A DNA stretch of 17,084 nucleotides, taken from an uncultured Lachnospiraceae bacterium (GTDB taxonomy: Bacteria; Bacillota; Clostridia; Lachnospirales; Lachnospiraceae). Made by a program: the position numbers and the translations under genes. Shown one piece after another: positions 6,791-13,318 of the stretch (within the stretch, counting starts at the first letter, position 1; the number at the start of each line of letters is the position of its first letter). The DNA lies in contig CAJTXH010000044.1 in the NCBI GenBank assembly GCA_910580005.1, positions 1 to 17,084 of the forward strand, read 5' to 3'. A model generated the notes under the pieces. The model ran no database searches. It had not been told where the DNA came from and worked only from the letters and a program-made list of their open reading frames with translations.

Positions 6791-6819
6791 TTGAAATAGG
6801 CAGCGTGTTATTGTATAAT
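6791..6819 (+). promoter_or_regulatory. thrC promoter
   Basis: TTGAAA (6791-6796), exactly 17 bp, TATAAT (6814-6819): a near-consensus housekeeping promoter. Transcription would start near 6826, leaving a leader of about 85 bases before the thrC start. Confidence 0.8.
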
Positions 6820-6882
6820 ATATGCTAAATTTGTGTTTACATATTTGCTATATATATTATTTATATATGTGTTAATTCTATA

Positions 6883-6907
6883 GCTGCATTTTGCAGCAGA
6901 ATGGAGG
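6883..6907 (+). promoter_or_regulatory. thrC leader hairpin and ribosome binding site
   Basis: GCTGCA (6883-6888) and TGCAGC (6892-6897) form a 6-bp stem with a TTT loop, 5 bases before GGAGG (6903-6907). That GGAGG lies 5 bases before ATG 6913 and decides the start there over the in-frame ATG at 6901, which would overlap the binding site. Confidence 0.6.
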
Positions 6908-6912
6908 AAATA

Positions 6913-8427
6913 ATGGAACTTTTGTATCAGAGTACACGTAGCAAAGGAGTTAAGGTAACTGCATCACAGGCAGTTTTAAAAGGTCTTGCTGATGATGGCG
7001 GCCTTTTTGTGCCTGAGAGGATTCCAGTACCTGGTATTCCGCTGGAAGCTTTTTCCAATATGTCATATAAGGAAACTGCCTATGAAGTAATGAAACTGTT
7101 TTTAACTGATTTTACAGAGGAAGAATTAAAGTCATGCATTGATAAAGCATATGATGATAAGTTTGATACTTGTGAAATTGCTCCACTAACAGAGAAAGCA
7201 GGGGTTTATTACCTTGAACTGTTCCACGGCGCTACAATAGCATTTAAGGATATGGCACTTTCCATACTGCCACATCTTCTTACAGTTTCAGCAAGGAAAA
7301 ACAATGCCAGTGGTGAAATTGTAATTCTTACTGCAACATCAGGTGATACTGGCAAAGCAGCACTTGCAGGGTTTGCAGATGTACCTGGGACAAGGATTAT
7401 TGTATTTTATCCTAAGAATGGTGTAAGCAGGATACAGGAAAGGCAGATGGTTACACAGAAAGGTGCAAATACTTCAGTTATAGGCATAACAGGAAATTTT
7501 GATGATGCGCAGAGTGGTGTCAAAGCGATGTTTAATAATAAAGAGCTGGCAAAGGCCATGAAGGAACATGATTACCAGTTTTCATCTGCCAACTCAATTA
7601 ATATAGGGCGTCTTGTGCCACAGGTTGTATATTATGTTTATTCATATGCAAAACTGCTTTCAAATGGTGCAATAAAGGCTGGTGAACCAGTTAATTTTGT
7701 AGTCCCTACAGGTAATTTCGGCAATATACTTGCTGCTTATTATGCCAAGAACATGGGTGTGCCTGTTGGCAAGCTGGTTTGTGCATCTAATGAAAATAAA
7801 GTGTTATTTGATTTCTTTGAAACAGGGGTTTATGATAGAAACCGTAAATTTGTGCTTACATCATCACCATCTATGGATATACTGGTTTCAAGCAACCTTG
7901 AACGCCTGATATACAGGATTGCGGGGGACAGTCCGGAAGTAACTGCAAATATGATGTCTGCACTTGCCAGTGAAGGCAGATATGAAGTTACTGGTGAAAT
8001 GAAAGACAAGCTTTCAGATTTTGCAAGCGGATGGGCAAATGAAGAACAGACAGCGGCTGAAATTAAAAGAGTGTATGAAGAAACAGGCTATGTAATGGAT
8101 ACACATACTGCTGTTGCATCTGCGGTTTACCATGATTATAAAGAGAAAACAAAAGATAATACTGTTACTGTAATTGCATCAACAGCAAGCCCATATAAAT
8201 TCGGTACTAGTGTAATGGGTGCTATTGACAGCAAATATAAGGGCATGGATGACTTTGCACTTATCGATGAGTTAAGCAGGATATCAGGGACAGCCATTCC
8301 GGAAGCAGTAAAAGAAATACGTTCAGCACCTGTGCTTCACAATACAGTCTGCGAAACAAAAGATATGCAGAAGGAGGTAGAGAAAATCCTTGGCATCAAT
8401 GTTTCCAGTCTTTCCCCACTTAAATAA
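6913..8427 (+). CDS. thrC: Threonine synthase
   Basis: 504 residues, the length of the longer, E. coli/yeast-like ThrC group. The enzyme converts O-phosphohomoserine to threonine and phosphate with pyridoxal phosphate; cytosolic. The N-terminus 'LLYQSTRSKGVKVTASQAVL' with 'GLADDGGLFVP' is typical. The cofactor lysine is Lys112 in 'HGATIAFKDMALSIL'. 'TATSGDTGKAALAGF' is the phosphate/substrate loop and 'VPTGNFGNILAAYYAKNMG' the glycine-rich cofactor-phosphate loop. It stands alone, with its own promoter; no other homoserine-pathway gene is adjacent in the window. Confidence 0.96.
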   Translation: MELLYQSTRSKGVKVTASQAVLKGLADDGGLFVPERIPVPGIPLEAFSNMSYKETAYEVMKLFLTDFTEEELKSCIDKAYDDKFDTCEIAPLTEKAGVYYLELFHGATIAFKDMALSILPHLLTVSARKNNASGEIVILTATSGDTGKAALAGFADVPGTRIIVFYPKNGVSRIQERQMVTQKGANTSVIGITGNFDDAQSGVKAMFNNKELAKAMKEHDYQFSSANSINIGRLVPQVVYYVYSYAKLLSNGAIKAGEPVNFVVPTGNFGNILAAYYAKNMGVPVGKLVCASNENKVLFDFFETGVYDRNRKFVLTSSPSMDILVSSNLERLIYRIAGDSPEVTANMMSALASEGRYEVTGEMKDKLSDFASGWANEEQTAAEIKRVYEETGYVMDTHTAVASAVYHDYKEKTKDNTVTVIASTASPYKFGTSVMGAIDSKYKGMDDFALIDELSRISGTAIPEAVKEIRSAPVLHNTVCETKDMQKEVEKILGINVSSLSPLK

Positions 8428-8437
8428 AGTGGGGGAG
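8411..8437 (+). terminator. Hairpin over the thrC stop codon
   Basis: CCCCACTT (8414-8421) pairs with AAGTGGGG (8427-8434) around a 5-base loop, with weaker outer pairs; the thrC stop codon is in the loop and 3' arm. There is no U-run on either strand, so it may act as an RNA end-stabilising stem or a weak terminator rather than a classic one. Confidence 0.5.
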
Positions 8438-8466
8438 AGTCCGCAGGTTGTGTCCTGGTATAAGGC

Positions 8467-8646
8467 TTATATGACACACTTGCTGTTATCATGGCAAGTT
8501 ATGCTGGATGTACGCTGGATATTTTCCAGCATATAACCTAAAACAATAAGGTCAGATGCCAGTTTTTCAATTTCTTCATTGTCCATACATTCTGAAAGCT
8601 GGCAGGCAACAGTTGATAAAAAATATAAATTTGTGCAATTAGACAT
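8467..8646 (-). CDS. Small DUF6774-like protein
   Basis: 59 residues beginning 'MSNCTNLYFLSTVACQLSEC'. The Ala-Cys motif followed by 'DNEEIEKLASDLIVLGYMLENI' has the pattern of DUF6774, a small helical family found mainly in Lachnospiraceae with no known function; this is recognition from memory rather than a search. The frame is open 24 codons further upstream to 8718, but ATG 8646 has AGGGAG 8 bases before it while the upstream ATG has no ribosome binding site. Convergent with thrC. A possible -10 (TATAAT on the minus strand, 8747-8742) lies about 95 bp upstream without a good -35. Confidence 0.6.
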   Translation of the reverse strand: MSNCTNLYFLSTVACQLSECMDNEEIEKLASDLIVLGYMLENIQRTSSITCHDNSKCVI

Positions 8647-8783
8647 TGTGGTGCTCCCTGGATATATTTTTATATTATATTCAGGAGTTTTCCAGTTATT
8701 CTTAATTTTTTGGAACATGGAGTTTTCTTGATTTTAAAAGTATTATATTACTTTATATTTATGCGTTATAGGATAACCTGCCA

Positions 8784-8851
8784 TTGGAATAGAATGGAAT
8801 ATATTTATATATAAGGTGTTTATCTGGCATTGCCAGGATTAGCCAGGAGGG
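8784..8851 (+). promoter_or_regulatory. Promoter and leader of the truncated subtilase gene
   Basis: TTGGAA (8784-8789) with TATATA 16 or 18 bp downstream (8806-8813). The leader has a small hairpin CTGGC (8824-8828)/GCCAG (8832-8836); a second GCCAG at 8842-8846 touches the ribosome binding site GGAGGG (8846-8851), so CTGGC could pair with either copy. Confidence 0.4.
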
Positions 8852-8858
8852 AATATAT

Positions 8859-9338
8859 ATGGAGAATAGTAACCAGAAACTGGATTCTGCATTTAACTTT
8901 GCATTGGACACGCAGGGAGGAGTGGATTCTGCTGGCAGTAATACAGTATCTGTAAGTTCCAGGGCAGGGTATGATGCAATGGAAGACAGATGGCGTGTAA
9001 TTGTAAAGTATTATGGGGATTTGGATATTATTTTAAGCGGCATACAGGGTGTGGCATATACAGGGCTTTTTAATAATTATGCAATTGTAAGCGTACCTGC
9101 AAGTGAACTGGGTACTCTTGCAGATACACAGGGAATAATTTATGTTGAAAAACCAAGGGAGGTATATTATAACGTAAATAACGGCAGGGCAGCTTCCTGT
9201 ATTAATTCTGTCCAGGAAGGTCCTGGCATTACAAGTGGGGCAGCAGGGCTTAAAGGTAATGGTGTACTTGTAGCAATAATTGATTCGGGGGAGCGTGTTA
9301 TTATATTGCTAAGCCAGCAAAAGCCTGGTAAATACTGA
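8859..9338 (+). pseudogene. Truncated Csp-like subtilisin family (S8) serine protease
   Basis: The intact N-terminal part resembles the prodomain and start of clostridial Csp-type subtilases: 'RAGYDAMEDRWRVIVKYYGD', 'YVEKPREVYYNVNNGRAASC' and 'GNGVLVAIIDSG', the last being the strand that carries the catalytic Asp. Normal family members are 500 residues or more and continue with the His and Ser catalytic blocks. Here the match ends right after 'IDSG', the remaining 15 residues are unrelated, and the stop is at 9338. His and Ser blocks are not found in any frame nearby, so the protein should be inactive. A good ribosome binding site (GGAGGG) remains. A U-tailed hairpin still follows (9383-9409), so an internal deletion that kept the native 3' flank is a reasonable reading. 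Confidence 0.78.
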
Positions 9339-9382
9339 TGTCCCGGCTAGTCCAGCCATACAGGAAATTTAAAATAAATAGC

Positions 9383-9409
9383 CAGGTTAGCACAGAATTA
9401 GCCTGTTTT
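9383..9409 (+). terminator. Probable terminator after the subtilase remnant
   Basis: CAGGTTA (9383-9389) pairs with the 7 bases at 9399-9405 (TAGCCTG, one G-T pair), with a 9-base loop and TTTT directly after (9406-9409). Confidence 0.5.
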
Positions 9410-9439
9410 ACAAATTGAAAACTGTTTGCTGCATTTATT

Positions 9440-9474
9440 TGACACAAAGGCAAACAACCCTGTTTGGCGTGTCA
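9440..9474 (-). terminator. Terminator-like hairpin after the minus-strand secreted-protein gene
   Basis: TGACAC (9440-9445) pairs with GTGTCA (9469-9474), and inside it CAAACA (9451-9456) pairs with TGTTTG (9461-9466) around ACCC; a small internal loop separates the two. It begins 4 bases after the stop of the minus-strand gene. The T-run (TTTT, 9475-9478) is on the plus-strand side, so it may serve both directions. Confidence 0.5.
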
Positions 9475-9477
9475 TTT

Positions 9478-10134
9478 TCAATTCTCAATGATAGACTGGA
9501 TAACGGATATAAAGTCATCGGTTGGCATAACATTAATATTCTGTGCATCAATCTGGCTTCTGATATTTGAGTTTAAAGTCTGTGTTTCCAGTACAGAAAC
9601 ATTGTCTTCGCCTACATATTCTATTGCTGCGTTGTTTAGAATTACATTTCCGCCAGCTATAGGAAAAATACTTTGTGCGCCCCAACAATAACCATTAGGA
9701 TTTAAAAACAGTATTGCCTCCATGCCTTCTTTCATCGCATATCCATCTGGCAATTGAACATATTCAGATGTTATTCCGCCCTCTTCGTAATAAATAAGCT
9801 CATTTCCTATATTGTCACCTTTAATGGAAGAATGAATAGCTAAAGTTATTGGGGTTATAGGATGACTAAGGCTTTCTGTTGCATTTTCCGGATTTTCTGT
9901 CAATGATACTGGTATTTCTTTCATAATAGTATCACTTACATTCACTACCTCTGCTTCTACAATGAAAGTAGCTGTATCTGTTAATTGGGGTAGGGAAAAG
10001 GCAGGATAAACGGATGTATTTTCATATATGGGCAAGTTTTTTTGGTTGTTTTTTAATGCAGCCGTATATCTGGTAATTGCTATTAACATTAATATACAAA
10101 ATACAATTAATAAAAAACTGGTTTTCTTTTTCAT
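9478..10134 (-). CDS. Membrane-anchored extracytoplasmic protein of unknown function
   Basis: 218 residues. The N-terminus 'MKKKTSFLLIVFCILMLIAI' is a signal anchor or signal peptide; there is no clear lipobox. The mature part reads as a beta-rich domain: 'ATFIVEAEVVNVSD', 'PITLAIHSSIKGD' and 'AMKEGMEAILFLNPNGYCWG', a pattern I have seen in many uncharacterised secreted Firmicute proteins in which a 'VxxVLKGD'-like strand precedes a 'KGEKVLLFL' strand. I cannot give it a function. ATG 10134 is chosen over an in-frame ATG at 10152 because AGGGGGG lies directly upstream. A hairpin follows its stop, and a strong promoter on the same strand lies about 240 bp upstream. Monocistronic. Confidence 0.75.
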   Translation of the reverse strand: MKKKTSFLLIVFCILMLIAITRYTAALKNNQKNLPIYENTSVYPAFSLPQLTDTATFIVEAEVVNVSDTIMKEIPVSLTENPENATESLSHPITPITLAIHSSIKGDNIGNELIYYEEGGITSEYVQLPDGYAMKEGMEAILFLNPNGYCWGAQSIFPIAGGNVILNNAAIEYVGEDNVSVLETQTLNSNIRSQIDAQNINVMPTDDFISVIQSIIEN

Positions 10135-10300
10135 CTTAATCCCCCCTGCCAATTATTGTTAAGCGTAATGGCAAGAAAAGAGCCATTATTGCGGTTGACC
10201 GTATAATTTTCACTGACATTTACCAAATATTGTCTACTGGTGAAGAGTAGAACCAAGCTAAGAAACATACATTATTATTTCAAAGCTACCCTGTGACAGC

Positions 10301-10345
10301 TTATTTAAGTGCGCCATTTTTTGGCTGTCCTCTACTTTCTTTCAT
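10301..10345 (-). CDS. Possible 14-residue leader peptide
   Basis: ATG at 10345 encodes 'MKESRGQPKNGALK' and a TAA at 10301. AAGGAAA lies about 5-8 bases upstream, and a near-consensus promoter sits 30 bp upstream. The peptide is basic and hydrophilic, not a signal peptide. It would be the first thing translated on the mRNA of the secreted-protein gene, about 165 bases before that gene's start. It could be a regulatory leader, a remnant of a longer gene, or chance. Confidence 0.3.
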   Translation of the reverse strand: MKESRGQPKNGALK

Positions 10346-10374
10346 ATTAGTTTCCTTTTGTAATTCTTTTAAAA

Positions 10375-10403
10375 ATAATACCATATATAGTATGTACTGT
10401 CAA
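10375..10403 (-). promoter_or_regulatory. Strong minus-strand promoter
   Basis: On the minus strand, TTGACA (10403-10398), exactly 17 bp, TATTAT (10380-10375). This is the best -35 in the window. It reads toward the small ORF and the secreted-protein gene at 9478-10134, predicting a leader of about 235 bases. Confidence 0.7.
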
Positions 10404-10635
10404 TTAAGATTGTTAACGGACGTGATTGAAGGTATATTTAATTATACGTTGACGGAAGTGTTTTATTTGTGTTACCATGTCCATGCAAGGTTCTCCTTTA
10501 TGGGTTGTTGTTTTTTGATAATTTCAATTATACCATATCATGAATCTTGCTTTTTATTTTTTTCTATTATCTATCTATTGTATCTCAATATTTTGGCAAA
10601 AAAAGTGGAGGAATTTTTAGAATTATGGATTTGAA

Positions 10636-10655
10636 AGACCTATAAAATAAGGTCT
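10636..10655. promoter_or_regulatory. Palindrome upstream of the WYL regulator, candidate operator
   Basis: AGACCT (10636-10641) and AGGTCT (10650-10655) are perfect inverted halves separated by 8 A/T bases, the last sizeable symmetric site before the regulator's ribosome binding site (GGGAGG, 10685-10690). It could be an autoregulatory operator or a leader hairpin. Confidence 0.3.
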
Positions 10656-10695
10656 GGGGAATCCGGGAGGCTATAATTGCTGAAGGGAGGAAAGA

Positions 10696-11595
10696 ATGAT
10701 GCAGGAAAGCAGATTATTTAAGATAGTATATCATTTGCTTGAGAAAGGGCAGGCTACTGCCCCAGAATTAGCAGAAAAATTTGAAGTATCGGTCCGGACA
10801 ATTTATAGGGATATTGATGCTTTAAGCGGAGCAGGCATCCCTATTTATGCAGAAGCAGGCAGAAACGGCGGCATACATTTGATGAATGGTTTTGTTTTGG
10901 ACAAAGCCGTATTGTCAGAAGAAGAAAAACAGGAAATCCTTACGGCATTACAAAGCATAAATACTACGCAAAATATCAGCAGCAGCCAGACATTGCAGAA
11001 GCTTTCTGCAATATTTAACCTCAGTTCAGAAAACTGGCTTGAGGTGAACTTTTCCAGATGGGGAAATAAAGGAACGGATAATAAAAAATTTGAGATATTG
11101 AAATCATCGGTAATTCACAAAAAGTGCGTAAAAATAACATATGCAAGTTCCTATGGGGAAGTCAGTGAAAGGATTATCTGCCCGTTAAAAATGGCATATA
11201 AGTCTATGTCGTGGTACTTAAAGGCATACTGTATGCAGAAACAGGATTACCGGATTTTTAAACTGACCCGTATTATAGATTTCAAGGTTCTGACAGAGGG
11301 CTTTTCCAAGTATTCATTTCCAGAAACAGAGGAAGAATCAGGGCAAAGCTATCATACAATCATTCTTCGTTTTCCACAGAATATGGCATACCGGGTTTAT
11401 GATGAATTTGATGGAACACAGGTAAGCAGGAATGAGAATGGAGATTTCATCGTATCTGCCCAAATGCCAGAAGATGAGTGGCTGACAGGGTATCTGTTAT
11501 CATTTGGAACACAGGTGGATATTATAGAGCCTGCGTATCTGGGAGAAATTGTATCTGAACAGGCAAAAAGGATTTACGAAAAATATAAAACATGA
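10696..11595 (+). CDS. HTH-WYL transcriptional regulator (YafY/YobV type)
   Basis: 299 residues. Residues about 3-60 form the winged helix-turn-helix, with 'ATAPELAEKFEVSVRTIYRD' as the recognition region and 'AGIPIYAEAGRNGGIHLMNG' as the wing. A WYL domain covers about residues 130-215, with the signature as 'SWYLKAYC' and 'DYRIFKLTRIIDFKVL', followed by a WCX-like C-terminal extension to about 297. WYL domains bind nucleic acid or small effectors and switch the regulator; the effector here is unknown. GGGAGG lies 5 bases before ATG 10696 (a second ATG at 10699 is equally well placed). The GyrI-like gene 69 bp downstream on the same strand is its likely target or partner. Confidence 0.9.
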   Translation: MMQESRLFKIVYHLLEKGQATAPELAEKFEVSVRTIYRDIDALSGAGIPIYAEAGRNGGIHLMNGFVLDKAVLSEEEKQEILTALQSINTTQNISSSQTLQKLSAIFNLSSENWLEVNFSRWGNKGTDNKKFEILKSSVIHKKCVKITYASSYGEVSERIICPLKMAYKSMSWYLKAYCMQKQDYRIFKLTRIIDFKVLTEGFSKYSFPETEEESGQSYHTIILRFPQNMAYRVYDEFDGTQVSRNENGDFIVSAQMPEDEWLTGYLLSFGTQVDIIEPAYLGEIVSEQAKRIYEKYKT

Positions 11596-11664
11596 CATAG
11601 GGTGTCAGCATATATGTGATACAATTTGATTATAAACTCTATTTAAGGAAGTGAGGAATCAGAA

Positions 11665-12291
11665 GTGAAATTTGAATGGAAAAAGCAGGAGAAAGAAATA
11701 TACGGTGTGGGCACAATTCCTTGTCTTATTGATGTTCCTTCCCAAAATTATATTACTATTTCTGGTATGGGAAATCCTAACAATAAGGTTTTTTCTGAAA
11801 AAGTTTCAGCTCTTTTTTTGGCAGCTTATAAAATAAAAATGGCTTATAAATCATCAGCCGGAAAAAACCAAAAAATAAATGATTATTCAGTATATCCATT
11901 GGAGGGTGTATGGAGCAATGATTCTTTGAAGGATGAATTGATAAAGGATGAACTGCAATACGTCATTATGATTCGGCAGCCAGATTTTATTACCAGAGAA
12001 ATATTTGATAACTCTTTAGGTTTAGCTAAGAGAAAAAAGCCTAATATATATCTTGACGATATTTCATTTGAAACGATTTGTGATGGAAAATGTATTCAAA
12101 TGTTACATAAAGGAGCATTTGATGATGAACCCGCATCATTTAAAATTATGGACAGATACTGCTTGGAGCATGGATATAAGCGTATTGGGAAAAAACATAG
12201 GGAAATATATTTGAATAATGCGAATCGCACATCGAAGCCGAAACTAAAAACTATATTGAGATACAAAGTTATGGATACAAGGATACAATAG
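11665..12291 (+). CDS. GyrI-like small-molecule-binding protein
   Basis: 208 residues from a GTG start (11665), with AGGA about 7 bases upstream. The sequence follows the family of GyrI-like domain proteins of about 200 residues: 'MKFEWKKQEKEIYGVG' at the N-terminus, 'YITISGMGNPNN', 'VYPLEGVW', 'YVIMIRQPDFITREIFDNSL', 'QMLHKGAFDDEPASFKIMD' and 'KKHREIYLNNANR'. Relatives bind hydrophobic or cationic compounds in a SHS2-fold pocket, and some inactivate cyclopropanoid toxins. Similar genes are often next to a YafY/WYL regulator, as here, which suggests a stress or drug-responsive pair. A 12-bp palindrome (AAAGTATACTTT, 12292-12303) directly follows the stop codon. Confidence 0.82.
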   Translation: MKFEWKKQEKEIYGVGTIPCLIDVPSQNYITISGMGNPNNKVFSEKVSALFLAAYKIKMAYKSSAGKNQKINDYSVYPLEGVWSNDSLKDELIKDELQYVIMIRQPDFITREIFDNSLGLAKRKKPNIYLDDISFETICDGKCIQMLHKGAFDDEPASFKIMDRYCLEHGYKRIGKKHREIYLNNANRTSKPKLKTILRYKVMDTRIQ

Positions 12292-12364
12292 AAAGTATAC
12301 TTTGCGAACTTTTTATTGTCATGAATAAAGGATATTATTTTTATGAAAAGGAAAGGAAACAAAC

Positions 12365-12510
12365 ATGGGAAGACCAACAACAAAAACAGATTTATTGACC
12401 GCAGCAGCTACAAACTATGAAAAACTAATTTTGTCAGTGTTACAGCAAGCCATTATGATTGGGCAATGAAGAAATTAAAAGCACATAAGAAAAATTGTGC
12501 TGCTATGTGA
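12365..12510 (+). pseudogene. ClbS/DfsB-family protein with an internal deletion
   Basis: The ATG at 12365 opens 'MGRPTTKTDLLTAAATNYEK', the typical N-terminus of ClbS/DfsB (DUF1706) four-helix-bundle proteins, with AAAGGAAA upstream. After about codon 21 the family match is lost and that frame stops at about 12469. In the +2 frame, beginning about 12428, the sequence reads 'FVSVTASHYDWAMKKLKAHK' and stops at 12508-12510, which has the look of the normal C-terminus of the same family. So roughly the middle two thirds (family length about 160-170 residues) is missing and the two ends are joined out of frame. ClbS protects against the genotoxin colibactin; most relatives are uncharacterised. 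Confidence 0.7.
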
Positions 12511-12534
12511 GGTGGAAAAAGATGCACTTTGTGA

Positions 12535-12786
12535 AATCCAAGGGAATATTTTTATGAGAGGTTAGACCATTTATTTCCGCAGTTAAAAGAAAAATACATG
12601 CGGATATATGGAAATCAATATATGGTTAAAAGTCCCCACAATAATCAATTAATGAGTTTGTTTTATCAGAAATGCAATAAGGCGGGTATTGTCCATAGCA
12701 ACGAACAGATATTTCAGTATTTACATACCTTTGAGGAAAAAGAAACAGCAAAACAGTTAAGCCTTTGGGATATGGGGATGATATGA
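12535..12786 (+). pseudogene. C-terminal remnant of an SPL-family radical SAM protein
   Basis: About 80 codons in one frame, following a stop at 12532-12534. 'FYERLDHLFPQLKEKYMRIY', 'LMSLFYQKCNKAGIVHSNEQ' and a terminal 'QLSLWDMG' have the pattern of the C-terminal end of spore-photolyase-like radical SAM proteins, which finish with a 'QLSLF'-type sequence. The radical SAM core with its Cys motif is absent. An internal ATG (12598) exists but has no ribosome binding site, so this is a fragment rather than a small gene. The identification is from pattern memory. Confidence 0.55.
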
Positions 12787-12942
12787 CTAATTCCTCTTCT
12801 ATTGTCCGGAATTCAAACAGGAAAAATAATGTATACAACAAATGCAACAGAAGCAGTAAATTCAAGTTTCAGGAAAGTAATTAAAAAATGTTCTTTTCCT
12901 AATGAAAATGCTGTCATGCAATATTTTAGCTTTTGCAGCTGA
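12787..12942 (+). mobile_element. Remnant of an IS256-family (mutator) transposase
   Basis: The open frame from 12787 to a TGA at 12940-12942 contains 'TGKIMYTTNATEAVNSSFRK' followed by 'VIKKCSFPNENAVMQYF'. This is the conserved C-terminal signature of IS256-type transposases (usual form: IYTTNAIESLN, then a run to FPNDxAVxKxLYL). Only about 52 codons remain, so the catalytic DDE core and the left end are lost. I could not identify the terminal inverted repeat. Confidence 0.8.
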
Positions 12943-12971
12943 CATGTTTTTTGTTAAAAATATGAGTTTTA

Positions 12972-13007
12972 CAGTCATAAGACAGGCAGCATTCCTAATA
13001 AAATAAG
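12972..13007 (+). repeat. Direct repeat, copy A
   Basis: Shares 31 of 36 positions with copy B at 14969-15004. The first 18 bases, CAGTCATAAGACAGGCAG, are identical, then a CCTAATA block and an AATA block are conserved. Mismatches fall at positions 19, 20, 22, 30 and 35. This copy sits 8 bp before the ribosome binding site (GGGAG, 13015-13019) of the DUF6870-like gene. Confidence 0.9.
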
Positions 13008-13029
13008 AAAAAAAGGGAGTGTTGTAGCA

Positions 13030-13317
13030 ATGACATTGGAAGAATTATCTGTATTAAAGAGAATACCAATTATGGAGCTCCGCAGGGAAGAACTTTCAGA
13101 TGCCAGCGAAATTGTAATAGATTTATCTAAAAGCCAGAACCAACGTGTACAGTCTTTTTTAGGGCAGACCAAAAATCCTTTTGCACATAATGTAGGAGAA
13201 TATATTTTACAGATTGGTTATATGGAGGGTGCAGAGGAAACACTGGATGACCGTATGGTGCTGCTTGCCAGAAAACAGACATTTATTTTACCAGGACTTA
13301 AACCAGGAGGAATGTAA
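13030..13317 (+). CDS. Small DUF6870-like protein
   Basis: 95 residues. The middle and end, 'VQSFLGQTKNPFAHNVGEYI' then 'AEETLDDRMVLLARKQ', follow the DUF6870 pattern (RIxxFIxQIKNPYxxxxGxxVVxxxF, then TLEDRLxxYL), a small family commonly encoded beside recombinases and other mobile genes in Firmicutes; function unknown. GGGAG lies 10 bases before ATG 13030. Its stop codon is separated from the start of recombinase 1 by 1 bp, and its final codons overlap the recombinase ribosome binding site, so the two are co-translated. The tail 'FILPGLKPGGM' is an extension forced by that overlap. It could be a partner or directionality factor for the recombinases, but that is only context. Confidence 0.7.
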   Translation: MTLEELSVLKRIPIMELRREELSDASEIVIDLSKSQNQRVQSFLGQTKNPFAHNVGEYILQIGYMEGAEETLDDRMVLLARKQTFILPGLKPGGM

Positions 13318-13318
13318 C

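Larger units (their letters stand above)
10135..10695. other. 561-bp AT-rich intergenic region between divergent genes
   Basis: It separates the minus-strand secreted-protein gene from the plus-strand WYL regulator. It holds a good minus-strand promoter (10375-10403), a 14-codon minus-strand ORF (10301-10345) and a palindrome (10636-10655). A 113-codon plus-strand frame at 10293-10634 has no ribosome binding site and a low-complexity Phe/Leu/Ile/Cys-rich composition, so it is not called. No RNA gene or known riboswitch was recognised. Confidence 0.6.

Noticed and set aside
6820..6912. A T-box or amino-acid riboswitch in the thrC leader
   Set aside because: The leader from the predicted start to the ATG is only about 85 bases, lacks the T-box AGGGTGG motif and a terminator, and holds just one small hairpin.
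10293..10634. A 113-codon plus-strand frame in the intergenic region before the WYL regulator
   Set aside because: No ribosome binding site, Phe/Cys/Ile-rich AT-driven composition, and it overlaps a better-supported minus-strand promoter and small ORF.
12598..12786. An independent 62-residue small gene
   Set aside because: The frame is open upstream of the ATG with sequence that continues the same family pattern, there is no ribosome binding site, and it ends like an SPL-family protein, so it is a fragment.
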